Assembly (NCBI GenBank): GCA_903905685.1 | Contig: CAIVHI010000243.1 | Location: 1 to 13,837, forward strand | Source: an uncultured Bacteroidota bacterium | Lineage (GTDB): Bacteria > Bacteroidota > Bacteroidia > Chitinophagales > Chitinophagaceae | DNA: 13,837 bases | Direction: 5' to 3' | In this document: piece after piece, positions 1-7,523 of the stretch | How positions within the stretch are numbered: the stretch's first letter is position 1 | Layout: each line of letters begins with the position of its first letter | Translations under genes and position numbers: made by a program | The notes under the pieces: generated by a model | Database searches by the model: none | What the model was told of the DNA's origin: nothing | The model's input: only the letters and a program-made list of their open reading frames with translations

Positions 1-193
1 CCGCAAAATGACCCCTCGCGAATGGGCGCGCCTGCAGGGCTTTCCCGATACTTTCCTAATTCCCGTAGCCGATGCATCGGCCTACAAACAGTTCGGCAAC
101 TCGGTGGCGGTGCCGGCTATTAGGGCCATGGGGGAAAAGGTGTTGGCGGCCGCAGGCATATTGCCCACAAAACCCCAGGGTGGTGTACTGTAA
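1..193 (+). CDS. C5-cytosine DNA methyltransferase, C-terminal fragment (5' end outside the window)
   Basis: This is the 3' end of a gene that begins left of the window; the reading frame is open from base 2 and stops with TAA at 191-193. The visible 63 or so residues hold two hallmarks of the Dcm/HhaI type 5-methylcytosine methyltransferases: RKMTPREWARLQGFPDTF (motif IX region) and YKQFGNSVAVPAI (motif X, which packs against the S-adenosylmethionine site). The family transfers a methyl group from S-adenosylmethionine to carbon 5 of cytosine in a short DNA target. The catalytic Pro-Cys motif and the target-recognition domain lie outside, so specificity cannot be judged. It may belong to a restriction-modification system or be an orphan methylase; no endonuclease is visible on this side. 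It converges with the minus-strand gene ending at 323, and I see no clear terminator in the 129 bases between them. Confidence 0.9.
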   Translation, partial: RKMTPREWARLQGFPDTFLIPVADASAYKQFGNSVAVPAIRAMGEKVLAAAGILPTKPQGGVL

Positions 194-322
194 TTTGTAT
201 ACAACCTTACCCTCATGCCATTCAGCTCCAATCGTGACGGCCGAAGTTGCGGGTTTGATAAAAAACGCGAGGGAAAAATGTAAGGCCTACCGGTAAATTG
301 TCGTCCAAAAACATTAGCTGAA

Positions 323-1234
323 CTACTTCGTGTTTCCGATAATGGCCTTAATGTCGGTGGCGAATTTATGGGAGAAGATGGAAGCCCCAAATCCGTTCAG
401 ATGGCTGTTGTTGTAGAACATGCTTTTGTCGTTGCACAAAGAGTCGTGGGTGTAGTCCATAAAATATACGCCATGCCCCGCAAGCGTTCTATAACGGTTT
501 TTTATTTCCTCACTGTTCAATATCCTATCATACCCATCTTTGTAGACCGGCGGCATGACGATGAATACCGAAATATTCCTTTTCCTGATTTCATTGACTG
601 TATTTCGAAATTTGGCGTAAACGTCCGAATCGAAACGGGCATCGAATTTCTTGACGGTTGAGTCGCCTGTCCAAGGCACATATCTCGGTCGGAAGCCGTT
701 GATTTCAGAATCGTCTTTTTTGCCGTTGAGGAAGTGGTTGTAGAATGTCTTGCCCAAAATCGTGAAACGATAGCCGGGCAGATATTTGGCTTTGAACATT
801 TTTGCCGGCTCAATGTCGTGCAACGATTGATAAATATTGTCGTTCTTCATATACGCATAATACATATCTGGTCTTGTAATGAGGTTGTTCTTTCCCAAGT
901 TGTCGAAATCGCACGCAATCACCAAGTATTTGCACTGTGTTTCATAGCTCAAGAATTCCTTGATTATGCCGTTGTACTGGACAAAGAACACTCCATCCCA
1001 ACCCATATTGTAGGCCGATAGCCCGGTTTCTTGGCCTATTACAGCGGCATCGAATTGTACATAGGCTACAGAACTTCCGAAAACCATCAATTGTGCATCT
1101 ACTTGGTGTTTCATCAGTAGCGACACTTTGTCGGTGCACCGGTGTTTGTAGGCTTGGTCAATGGCAAACTGTATGCCGTATACAAGAGCCAGCAGAATGA
1201 ACAAAAACAGCGAATATTTTTTTATGCCTTTCAT
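323..1234 (-). CDS. Membrane-anchored SGNH-hydrolase-like protein, partner of the MBOAT acyltransferase
   Basis: A 303-residue protein with one N-terminal hydrophobic segment (about residues 7-26, LFLFILLALVYG core), so it is probably anchored with its body in the periplasm. The body has an SGNH/GDSL-like outline: FGSSVAY at 52-58 (block I, candidate nucleophile Ser55), a Gly-containing NMGWDG at 76-81 (block II), and NNSHLNGFGA at 275-284, matching the C-terminal DxxHLN..GA block with His278. The usual catalytic Asp of that block is Asn275 here (codon AAC). Proteins of this shape commonly follow AlgI-like MBOAT genes and are thought to finish transfer of an acyl group to a polysaccharide (compare AlgJ/AlgX and DltD); this role is inferred from context. 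Its ATG lies 3 nt after the stop of the MBOAT gene, so the two are surely co-transcribed. The Asp-to-Asn change may mean altered or lost esterase activity. Confidence 0.75.
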   Translation of the reverse strand: MKGIKKYSLFLFILLALVYGIQFAIDQAYKHRCTDKVSLLMKHQVDAQLMVFGSSVAYVQFDAAVIGQETGLSAYNMGWDGVFFVQYNGIIKEFLSYETQCKYLVIACDFDNLGKNNLITRPDMYYAYMKNDNIYQSLHDIEPAKMFKAKYLPGYRFTILGKTFYNHFLNGKKDDSEINGFRPRYVPWTGDSTVKKFDARFDSDVYAKFRNTVNEIRKRNISVFIVMPPVYKDGYDRILNSEEIKNRYRTLAGHGVYFMDYTHDSLCNDKSMFYNNSHLNGFGASIFSHKFATDIKAIIGNTK

Positions 1235-1237
1235 ACT

Positions 1238-2707
1238 TTAGAACTGGAAGTAAATAAATTCACTGTTGTCGAAGACGCCGAATATCAAAATAAGCAGGAT
1301 CAAGGAATAATAGAAACCCCACCTCAAGACCCGGGGTTTGTCGAACAGCCAATCTATTGCTCTTCTACCCCTGGTTTTCAGCTGCACAAACTCAAGGAAA
1401 AGAATCGATAATGCACCCAAAACGATATTGGTAAGCCCGGCAATCGTGTCGCCACCGCCCAATTGCGTTACCATGCCTTTGATCTGGACCGGCTTCCAAA
1501 CGGCACTCCAACCGGAGCCCAAATGGCGCAAAATGTAAAAGGCGTCCGCCACGTTGTTGGCCCGGAAAAATATCCACGCAAAGGCGACGCACACAAAAGT
1601 CGCTGCCGCCGCCGCAAGTTTGGAATGGGGAAGACGTGATTGTGTATGGCCTGCCTTGCGGGTTGCTTTGTTGGCTACAAGGCCTAAAACTAAGTACAGT
1701 GCGTGCAGAGCCCCCCAAATGATGAACGTCCAATTGGCACCATGCCAAAATCCACTGACGAGAAAAACAATGGACAAGTTGAGATAATGGCGGCTTACTT
1801 TCACCCTGCTTCCGCCCAAGGGAATATATAGGTAGTCGCGAAACCAAGATGATAGCGAAATGTGCCACCTCGTCCAGAACTCGCCTATCGATTTTGAGAA
1901 ATAAGGTCGGTTGAAATTTTCCATGAGGGTAAATCCCATGATTTTGGCTGTGCCGAGCGCAATATCCGAGTAGCCGGAGAAGTCGCAATAAATTTGGAAT
2001 GTGAAAAAGATGGTGGCGATAAAGAACTGTACTCCTGTATACTGGGCCGGGTGGTTGAATACCGGGTTGGCAACCAATGCGAGCCTGTCGGCAATCACTA
2101 TCTTCTTGAAAAAACCCCACAACATCAATTTCAGTCCTTCGTCGAGATTGCCGAAACTGAATTTTTTGGGCTCATGAAATTGGAAAAGGATGTTTTGTGG
2201 CCGCTCGATAGGGCCCGCCACCAGTTGGGGATAAAACATTACATACAATGCATAGATGCCGAAATGCTTCTCGGCTTTATGGTGGCCCCTATACACCTCT
2301 ATCGTGTAACTCATGGCCTGAAAGGTGTGGAACGACAATCCGATGGGTAGTACCATCTTCAATAGTGGGATGGAATGAGATTGATCGGCAATATGCAAAA
2401 GGGCATTGAGGTTGTCTGCAAAGAAATTGTAGTATTTGAAAAACATGAGTACGCCCACATTCGCCACTATACTCATCACCAAAAACCATTTCCGTCGGTT
2501 TCCCTGGGCCCGCTCGATCATGATGCCTGCTATATAGTCTACAACTATTGTAAGGAGCAGTATGAGTATGTATATGGGCACAAAGGCCATGTAGAAGTAG
2601 CAACTGGTCGCCAAAAGGTGAAACCACCTCAACTTGTGTGGAAGTAAAAAGTAGATAATGGTAACAATCGGGAAAAACAACAGGAACTCAAACGAATTGA
2701 AAAGCAT
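1238..2707 (-). CDS. MBOAT-family membrane O-acyltransferase (AlgI-like)
   Basis: A 489-residue polytopic membrane protein with many hydrophobic segments. Recognisable MBOAT/AlgI signatures in order: LPIGLSFHTFQAMSYTIEVYRG (120-141), AGPIERP (164-170), FQIYCDFSGYSDIA (237-250), the strongly conserved FWTRWHISLSSWFRDYLYIP (277-296) and GFWHGANWTFIIWG (319-332), where His322 is the expected catalytic histidine. The family moves acyl groups (usually acetyl) across the inner membrane onto exported polysaccharides or other envelope molecules. I chose ATG at 2707 because MLFNSFEFLLFFPIV is the usual family start; an in-frame TTG at 2731 would add eight residues but is immediately preceded by a stop codon (TAG). 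First gene of a two-gene operon with the SGNH-like protein, diverging from oxyR. No alginate or capsule genes are visible, so the acceptor is unknown. Confidence 0.9.
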   Translation of the reverse strand: MLFNSFEFLLFFPIVTIIYFLLPHKLRWFHLLATSCYFYMAFVPIYILILLLTIVVDYIAGIMIERAQGNRRKWFLVMSIVANVGVLMFFKYYNFFADNLNALLHIADQSHSIPLLKMVLPIGLSFHTFQAMSYTIEVYRGHHKAEKHFGIYALYVMFYPQLVAGPIERPQNILFQFHEPKKFSFGNLDEGLKLMLWGFFKKIVIADRLALVANPVFNHPAQYTGVQFFIATIFFTFQIYCDFSGYSDIALGTAKIMGFTLMENFNRPYFSKSIGEFWTRWHISLSSWFRDYLYIPLGGSRVKVSRHYLNLSIVFLVSGFWHGANWTFIIWGALHALYLVLGLVANKATRKAGHTQSRLPHSKLAAAAATFVCVAFAWIFFRANNVADAFYILRHLGSGWSAVWKPVQIKGMVTQLGGGDTIAGLTNIVLGALSILFLEFVQLKTRGRRAIDWLFDKPRVLRWGFYYSLILLILIFGVFDNSEFIYFQF

Positions 2708-3043
2708 ATTGCTGCTGAAGTTAGTGGTCAACTAAATGTACCGTCATCGACGCCATGTCCACATCGGTGGCGAAGATGCACAAAAATAATAAAACGGATA
2801 GGGATTTCGGTTTTCAAGGGCTTTTGTCCGGGCGACAACTTCCACTTGAGAGCACCCCGCCTGACACGCGGTGGTGCGCGTGTTGGCGTGTGTGGCAGCC
2901 GATATCGAAGGTGGTCGCTTTATTTTGAACACCGAATGTCACCACGTTTTCACAACACTTTGTGCATAATTAACGCTCCCCATATGTTATTGGGTGCCGA
3001 TTATATCGGAAAGGTGTGTAAGTTCGTGTTCTAAACGTGATTT
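2708..3043. other. Divergent intergenic region between the MBOAT operon and oxyR
   Basis: This 336-base stretch must carry promoters for both directions. On the minus strand there is a perfect TAnnTTTG box at 2788-2781 (listed separately). On the plus strand I find only a weak TTATTTTG-like box near 2920. An inverted repeat with arms ACACGCG (2864-2870) and CGCGTGT (2877-2883) around a 6-nt GTGGTG loop can fold a GC-rich hairpin, extendable by two wobble pairs and one further pair. It lies about midway and has no T-tract, so it could be a regulator site rather than a terminator. Short open frames here have no coding character. Confidence 0.5.
2781..2788 (-). promoter_or_regulatory. Candidate -7 box of the MBOAT operon promoter
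   Basis: Read on the minus strand the bases are TATTTTTG, an exact match to the Bacteroidota -7 consensus TAnnTTTG. It lies 73 nt upstream of the chosen ATG at 2707, a normal leader length. A TTG that could be the -33 element is at 2817-2815, but the 26-nt gap is longer than the usual spacing of around 20, so support is only moderate. Confidence 0.4.
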
Positions 3044-4000
3044 ATGACAATTACACAATTGGAATATGTGGTGGCAGTTGCAACTTATAAAAGCTTTGTG
3101 GCATCGGCAGACAAGTGTTTTGTCACCCAGCCCACGCTGAGTATGCAAATCCAGAAGTTGGAAGACGAACTGGGGGTGAAAATATTCGATAGGAACAAGC
3201 ACCCCATCGTAGTTACCGACATCGGGGAAATGATTGTTGAACAGGCCAAAAGCATTCTTTCCAAGAGCGAGCAAATGCAGGAGCTCATACAGTCGGAGCA
3301 AAACAAGTTGAGTGGCGATTTCAAAATGGCCGTGATACCCACGGTTGCGCCCAATATCTTGCCGTCGTTGCTAGACAGCTACTCGAAGAAATATCCTAAT
3401 GTGCGTCTGCGGGTGAAGGAGATGGAGACCAACCAGATCATTACGGCCTTGAAAAACAACGAAATCAAGGCTGCGTTGCTCAGCACTCCGCTTGAGGACT
3501 CCTCGCTTATTGAGCACCCCTTATTCTACGAGCCCTTCGTAGCCTATATGTACAAAGACGAACCCGCTCTCGCCAAGCGTACCATCAACCCTGAAGACAT
3601 CGTGTTCGAAAGGGTTTGGTTGCTTAACGAAGGTCATTGCATGCGGAATCAGGTCTTGAATTTGTGCGGGGAAAACATAGAACGCATTCAGGCTGCAAAA
3701 GCTTACCGTTACGAATCGAGCAACGTGGAAACACTGCGCAGGATGGTGGAGAAAAATGGCGGCATGACGATACTGCCCGAGCTGGCTACATTGGAGTTCA
3801 CAGAAGAACAATCAGACAACTTGCGCTACTTCAACGACCCCGAGCCCGTGCGCGAAATCAGCTTGGTAACCAACGACTATTTCGTGCGGGATGCGGTGTT
3901 GCAAACTCTGTCGGACGAAATATTGGCCTTGGTGCCTGAGAAGATGAGGGTGCAAAAGAAGAATCGTAGGGTGCTCAGGATAAAGAGTGCCAGACTGTAA
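3044..4000 (+). CDS. oxyR: OxyR-type LysR-family hydrogen peroxide sensor and transcription regulator
   Basis: A 318-residue LysR-family regulator. The N-terminal winged helix-turn-helix spans about residues 1-60, with the conserved SADKCFVTQPTLSMQIQKLE (21-40) followed by DELGVKIFDR. The C-terminal sensor domain has the OxyR signature: GHCMRNQVLNLC places Cys199 and Cys208 at the same numbers and spacing as the Escherichia coli redox pair, and the IPTV around Thr100 and the ETN around Thr129 match the peroxide-pocket region. In the known family peroxide oxidises Cys199, a disulfide forms with Cys208, and the tetramer then activates catalase, peroxiredoxin and iron-storage genes. ETLRRMV (229-235) and MTILPELA (241-248) are also typical. 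The ATG at 3044 gives the standard LysR N-terminus (MTITQLEYVVAVA). Divergent from the MBOAT operon; the next gene begins 130 bases downstream. None of its classical targets are in the window. Confidence 0.93.
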   Translation: MTITQLEYVVAVATYKSFVASADKCFVTQPTLSMQIQKLEDELGVKIFDRNKHPIVVTDIGEMIVEQAKSILSKSEQMQELIQSEQNKLSGDFKMAVIPTVAPNILPSLLDSYSKKYPNVRLRVKEMETNQIITALKNNEIKAALLSTPLEDSSLIEHPLFYEPFVAYMYKDEPALAKRTINPEDIVFERVWLLNEGHCMRNQVLNLCGENIERIQAAKAYRYESSNVETLRRMVEKNGGMTILPELATLEFTEEQSDNLRYFNDPEPVREISLVTNDYFVRDAVLQTLSDEILALVPEKMRVQKKNRRVLRIKSARL

Positions 4001-4029
4001 GCGGCCGCAGCAGGCGGTCTGATGTGCGA

Positions 4030-4056
4030 CAGCCTGTGGAATGATGCCAGAGGCTG
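4030..4056 (+). terminator. Hairpin after oxyR, possible terminator
   Basis: Arms CAGCCTGTGG (4030-4039) and CCAGAGGCTG (4047-4056) pair over 10 bp with one G-G mismatch around a 7-nt loop, 30 bases after the oxyR stop. There is no following T-run, so it may only be a processing or pausing structure. Confidence 0.3.
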
Positions 4057-4130
4057 GCTTCAGTTGGCCGAAGATTTGCCGTTTATATATTTCACGGGTC
4101 TATTTTATTTTGTAATTTCACGCGTTCTTT

Positions 4131-6104
4131 ATGTCGCTCTCAGCCCTCAAAAGATACTTGCTCTGTACGCTCGGTACGGTGTTGTCGGTAGTGGTGTTCG
4201 GGCAACAGAACACCGCGAAGTTGCGCGAAAACCTTTCCACGGCCATTTCGGATTCTGCGAAAGTGGCCGGCTACGAGGCTTTGTTTACTTACTACCGGCA
4301 TTCCTACCCCGATTCTGCCAAGGCTAGTGCAGAATCGGCCATGGCTTTCAGCTCATCGGTAAACTACATAGCCGGTACTGCAAAAGCATCGGGCTTGATG
4401 GCCGTACTGCAAGAAGATGCAGGCAAGATGGACTTGGCGATGAAGTGGTATAACGATGCCGCAGGGCTTTATGAGCGGTGCGGCAACCGTGTGCAAGTGG
4501 CCCGAGCCATGAACCACATCGGTATCGTATATGGTAAGAAGGGGAATTTCGATACTGCCGTAAAAATATTCTACAATTCGTTGGCCGTTTTGGAAGCCGC
4601 CAAAGACACGGTTGCCATGGCCGAAACCTATGTGAGCTTGGGCACCGCATACCAGCTTAACGATAATCTGGATTTTGCATTGAAGTTTTATGAAAAAGGG
4701 CGTGAGCTGCTGTCGCATAGGCCCACAATCGTACTTACCGCGGTGGCATCGAACGATATCGGCATCATCTATGCCCGTCGCGGCAATTTCGAGGAAGCAC
4801 TGGAATATTTTTTGAACGGGCTCAAGCTTTGCGGTGCCGACGGCTACACCGAAATACGCAGCCTGTTGCAATTGAACTGCGGCAATGCCTACCTTTCTAG
4901 TGGCAATAAATCCAAAGCCATGGAGTATCTGGTTCCCGAATTGGCGTTTGCAAGGGCCAACCACTTGCCCGAACATGAAGCCCGAACCTTGGAGGTAATG
5001 GCAGAGGCAGAGCCCGCCAACAGCCTACAGTTTATTGCCCAAGCATTGGAACTCACCCGCGAAGAAGGCCTCATAGATTTACGTATCGGATTATATACCG
5101 ATCTGGTGGATTTCTATAAACGTAAAAAGGATTTCGAAAAGGCATTGGATGTGTCGGATATCAGGGAACGACTCATAGACAGCAACCGGACGGTGAAGCG
5201 GAATAGGGAATTGGCCGAACTGCAAATGACGTATGAGCTCGATAAATCGAACCGAAGGATTGCCGACCTTAAAAACCTCATCCATAAAAACACCCAAAAA
5301 CGAGACATCATCGTTGTCATTTCGCTGGTCACGCTGGTGGTGTTGATTATTCTCGCGTTTTCTTATTCCAAAACCATGCGTTTGAATAAGAGTCTCGTGA
5401 AACGCACCGAGCAACTTACACAAGCCAATACAGTGAAAGACAAGCTGTTCTCGATAATAGGCCACGACCTCAGGGGGCCAATGGGCAATATACCGGTATT
5501 GTTGGAACTGTATGACGACAGCTCAACTCCCCAGGAGGAACGGCAGTATCTATACGACAGCGTGAAGGAGCTGGCATTGAGTTGTAAGGATACGCTCGAC
5601 AAGTTGCTCTATTGGGGCAAGTCCAATTTTAAGGGGATTACTATCAACAGGGTTGCATTCAAGCCCAAGGAAAATATCGAAACCTGTTTCAGGTTGATAA
5701 GGAGTGCGGCCGGGCAGAAAAACATAGTGCTCATGAATCACGTGGCAGAGCATACAACTATTTTGGCCGACGTTGAGCATTTCGAATTCTTGATGCGGAA
5801 TCTACTTTCCAATGCAGTTAAATTTTCTTATCCCAATAAGACTATCAATGTTGCCGCAGATGTGAAATCGCAGCCGGGCTTCGTGGTTTTCTCGGTACAG
5901 GATGAAGGTGTGCCCATTCCCGCAGAAGTATTGCCGCGCCTGTTCGATGGCAGTGCTATGGGTACCGAGGGTACAGCCAATGAAAAAGGAACCAATATTG
6001 GACTGCAATTGTGTCGTGAATTCGTTTCCGAAAATGGTGGTGCAATTTGGGCCGAGAATACGGGTGCCGGGGCCACGTTTTACTTCTCGCTGAAGGTAGC
6101 CTGA
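4131..6104 (+). CDS. Sensor histidine kinase with N-terminal TPR repeats
   Basis: A 657-residue protein of the Bacteroidota TPR-kinase type. Order: signal peptide (about 1-24, ending VVFGQQ); five to seven tetratricopeptide repeats over about residues 45-350 (clear examples at 123-156, 163-196 and 203-236, with the pattern NHIGIVYGKKGNFDTAVKIF); a charged, probably coiled-coil stretch 350-390; one transmembrane helix about 391-412; HisKA domain with phospho-acceptor His445 in SIIGHDLRGPM; HATPase domain with N-box NLLSNAVKFS (557-566), DEGVPIP (591-597) for the G1 box, and GTNIGLQLC (620-628) for the G2 box. The repeats therefore lie in the periplasm and the kinase in the cytoplasm. The G1 box normally reads DxGxG; Pro595 replaces the second glycine, and Asn622 replaces a glycine of GTGxGL, so kinase activity could be altered. 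No receiver domain and no response-regulator gene is next to it, so the partner is unknown. Confidence 0.9.
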   Translation: MSLSALKRYLLCTLGTVLSVVVFGQQNTAKLRENLSTAISDSAKVAGYEALFTYYRHSYPDSAKASAESAMAFSSSVNYIAGTAKASGLMAVLQEDAGKMDLAMKWYNDAAGLYERCGNRVQVARAMNHIGIVYGKKGNFDTAVKIFYNSLAVLEAAKDTVAMAETYVSLGTAYQLNDNLDFALKFYEKGRELLSHRPTIVLTAVASNDIGIIYARRGNFEEALEYFLNGLKLCGADGYTEIRSLLQLNCGNAYLSSGNKSKAMEYLVPELAFARANHLPEHEARTLEVMAEAEPANSLQFIAQALELTREEGLIDLRIGLYTDLVDFYKRKKDFEKALDVSDIRERLIDSNRTVKRNRELAELQMTYELDKSNRRIADLKNLIHKNTQKRDIIVVISLVTLVVLIILAFSYSKTMRLNKSLVKRTEQLTQANTVKDKLFSIIGHDLRGPMGNIPVLLELYDDSSTPQEERQYLYDSVKELALSCKDTLDKLLYWGKSNFKGITINRVAFKPKENIETCFRLIRSAAGQKNIVLMNHVAEHTTILADVEHFEFLMRNLLSNAVKFSYPNKTINVAADVKSQPGFVVFSVQDEGVPIPAEVLPRLFDGSAMGTEGTANEKGTNIGLQLCREFVSENGGAIWAENTGAGATFYFSLKVA

Positions 6105-6149
6105 CGGTTTTTTGCCCTTGCCAATTGCGGCATTTCGGCGCATATTGTC

Positions 6150-6157
6150 TACATTTG
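6150..6157 (+). promoter_or_regulatory. Candidate -7 box directly in front of the AI-2E transporter gene
   Basis: TACATTTG is an exact TAnnTTTG match, with a TTG at 6125-6127 (22-nt gap) as a possible -33 element. The box ends 4 nt before the first ATG (6162). Transcription would begin at or just inside the start codon, giving a leaderless message or use of a later ATG (6165 or 6174). It may also be a chance match. Confidence 0.35.
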
Positions 6158-6161
6158 ATAC

Positions 6162-7250
6162 ATGATGGAGAAAATGCAGCACCCGTTTTATGTCCGCTTC
6201 GCGTGTGTTTTGATTTCACTCGTGCTCTTGTACTTCATACTGACATCGGCATCGCAAATATTCATTCCACTCACCTTTGCCCTGCTGTTCTCGCTGTTGC
6301 TCTATCCTGTGGTCCATTTTATGGAACACAAATTGCATTTGGGGCGTGCGGTGGCTTCTATGACGGCGGTTGTCTTACTGTTGGGCACATTGGTGGCACT
6401 CATCTATTTTATGGCTATCCAGTTCATCAGTTTTTCTGATGACTTGCCCATGCTGAAGAGCCGTATAGACGAGATATATGCAGGGCTTCAACACTGGTTG
6501 TCGCACTCCCTCCACATCAACTCCAAGGCGCAGACCGAATATCTAAACAAGTCTACGGGTAGTTTGGCGGAGTCGGCCATTTCGTCGGTTAAGAGCGTTT
6601 TCCTTTCGCTCACCACTATCGTCCTTTGGACCATCTTCATCGTCCTGTTCACGTTCTTCATGCTGTTTCATCGTGGTTTACTCTATAAATTCATGTTGCA
6701 CCTTTTTGGAGAGGAGCACAAGGGTAAGGTGGCCGAAATCATATTGGAGACCAAGACCATGGTGAACGGCTACATTTTCGCCCTGTTGATGGAGATGGTC
6801 ATTGTAAGTATGGTAGCCAGTGTCATGTTCCTCATCATGGGCGTCAAGTATGCGCTCTTATTGGGTATGATGGCGGGCATATTGAACATCATACCCTATA
6901 TCGGCATCTACAGTTCCATCGTGATTGCGCTCGTCATCACGTTTGCCAACAGTACAGGCAATGTGGCCGTTGAAGCTGCGGCGGGGTTGTTCGGCGTTCA
7001 CCTGCTGGACTCCAATGTAATTATGCCCCGCCTGGTGGGCGGGCGCGTCAAAATGAATCCGTTTGTCACCATTTTGGCCGTTATGGTAGGCGAATTTGTA
7101 TGGGGAGTTCCCGGTATGTTCCTATTCATTCCCATTGCCGGTATCATGAAGTTGGTATGCGCGCGTGTAGATGGGTTGGAGGCCTGGAGTATCCTGATAG
7201 GCGAGGAAGAAAAGCCGGTGAAAGTGAAGAAGGTCAAAGTAAAGGCGTGA
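6162..7250 (+). CDS. AI-2E family transporter (UPF0118/PerM/TqsA-like membrane protein)
   Basis: A 362-residue inner-membrane protein with about eight hydrophobic segments: a pair near the N-terminus (12-50), one at 66-90, a soluble stretch about 92-145, and a C-terminal membrane core 148-332. Family signatures are visible: GILNIIPYIGIYSS (239-252) and SNVIMPRLVGGRVKMNPF (284-301), followed by GEFVWGVPGMFLFIPIAGIMK. Members export or regulate diverse small molecules, including autoinducer-2 in TqsA and sodium or protons in other branches; the name does not establish quorum-signal transport here. The tail from residue 351 is rich in lysine and valine (KPVKVKKVKVKA) and probably cytoplasmic. 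Three in-frame ATGs lie at 6162, 6165 and 6174; I report the first. The gene starts 57 bases after the sensor kinase stop, so the two may be partly co-transcribed, although a promoter-like box also sits in the gap. Confidence 0.9.
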   Translation: MMEKMQHPFYVRFACVLISLVLLYFILTSASQIFIPLTFALLFSLLLYPVVHFMEHKLHLGRAVASMTAVVLLLGTLVALIYFMAIQFISFSDDLPMLKSRIDEIYAGLQHWLSHSLHINSKAQTEYLNKSTGSLAESAISSVKSVFLSLTTIVLWTIFIVLFTFFMLFHRGLLYKFMLHLFGEEHKGKVAEIILETKTMVNGYIFALLMEMVIVSMVASVMFLIMGVKYALLLGMMAGILNIIPYIGIYSSIVIALVITFANSTGNVAVEAAAGLFGVHLLDSNVIMPRLVGGRVKMNPFVTILAVMVGEFVWGVPGMFLFIPIAGIMKLVCARVDGLEAWSILIGEEEKPVKVKKVKVKA

Positions 7251-7266
7251 TTATAGCGACATCTCC

Positions 7267-7311
7267 AAAAGCCAAAATAATGGTTAATGTTAAAATGGCT
7301 TTTTGTTTTTT
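7267..7311 (+). terminator. Rho-independent-type terminator after the AI-2E transporter
   Basis: Arms AAAAGCCA (7267-7274) and TGGCTTTT (7296-7303) pair perfectly over 8 bp around a 21-nt loop, and a T-rich run with one interrupting G continues to 7311. It begins 17 bases after the transporter stop. The stem is AT-rich and the loop long, so efficiency is uncertain. The T-run overlaps the -33 element of the next promoter. Confidence 0.5.
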
Positions 7312-7333
7312 GGCCGGTTACGCAATACATTTG
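7302..7333 (+). promoter_or_regulatory. Bacteroidota-type promoter for the outer-membrane protein gene
   Basis: TTTG at 7302-7305 and TACATTTG at 7326-7333 are separated by 20 nt, matching the -33 TTTG and -7 TAnnTTTG elements used by the Bacteroidota primary sigma factor. Transcription would start a few bases after 7333, leaving a leader of roughly 185 nt before the chosen ATG at 7524. Confidence 0.6.
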
Positions 7334-7523
7334 CCAATGCATGTGGATTAAATAAAATATCCGTTATCCGCGACGTGCAGGCCGATTCAGCCACCCGTAA
7401 TTTCCGACGTTTTACGTTTGCAAGGACGCTCCGCCGGGTACTTACGGTACTCGAAAATCGTTGTGTTGTGTCAACAACCGGCCGGGTACGGATGCAGAAC
7501 TTCGCAGAAAAACACTGAGAGCT

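Noticed and set aside
1392..2120. A 242-codon minus-strand frame within the MBOAT gene
   Set aside because: It overlaps the conserved MBOAT frame and lacks any protein-like pattern.
2708..2731. TTG start extending the MBOAT protein by eight residues
   Set aside because: ATG 2707 gives the usual family N-terminus, and no ribosome-binding signal favours TTG.
2864..2883. GC-rich hairpin as a terminator
   Set aside because: No T-run on either side and both flanking genes diverge from it, so there is no transcript to end; kept only as a note in the intergenic entry.
4353..4976. A 207-codon minus-strand frame opposite the TPR region of the sensor kinase
   Set aside because: Antisense shadow of a well-supported gene; no motifs.
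7461..7523. Upstream TTG start extending the outer-membrane protein by 21 residues
   Set aside because: The extension (MCCVNNRPGTDAELRRKTLRA) would place a charged segment before the signal peptide; ATG 7524 gives a standard one.
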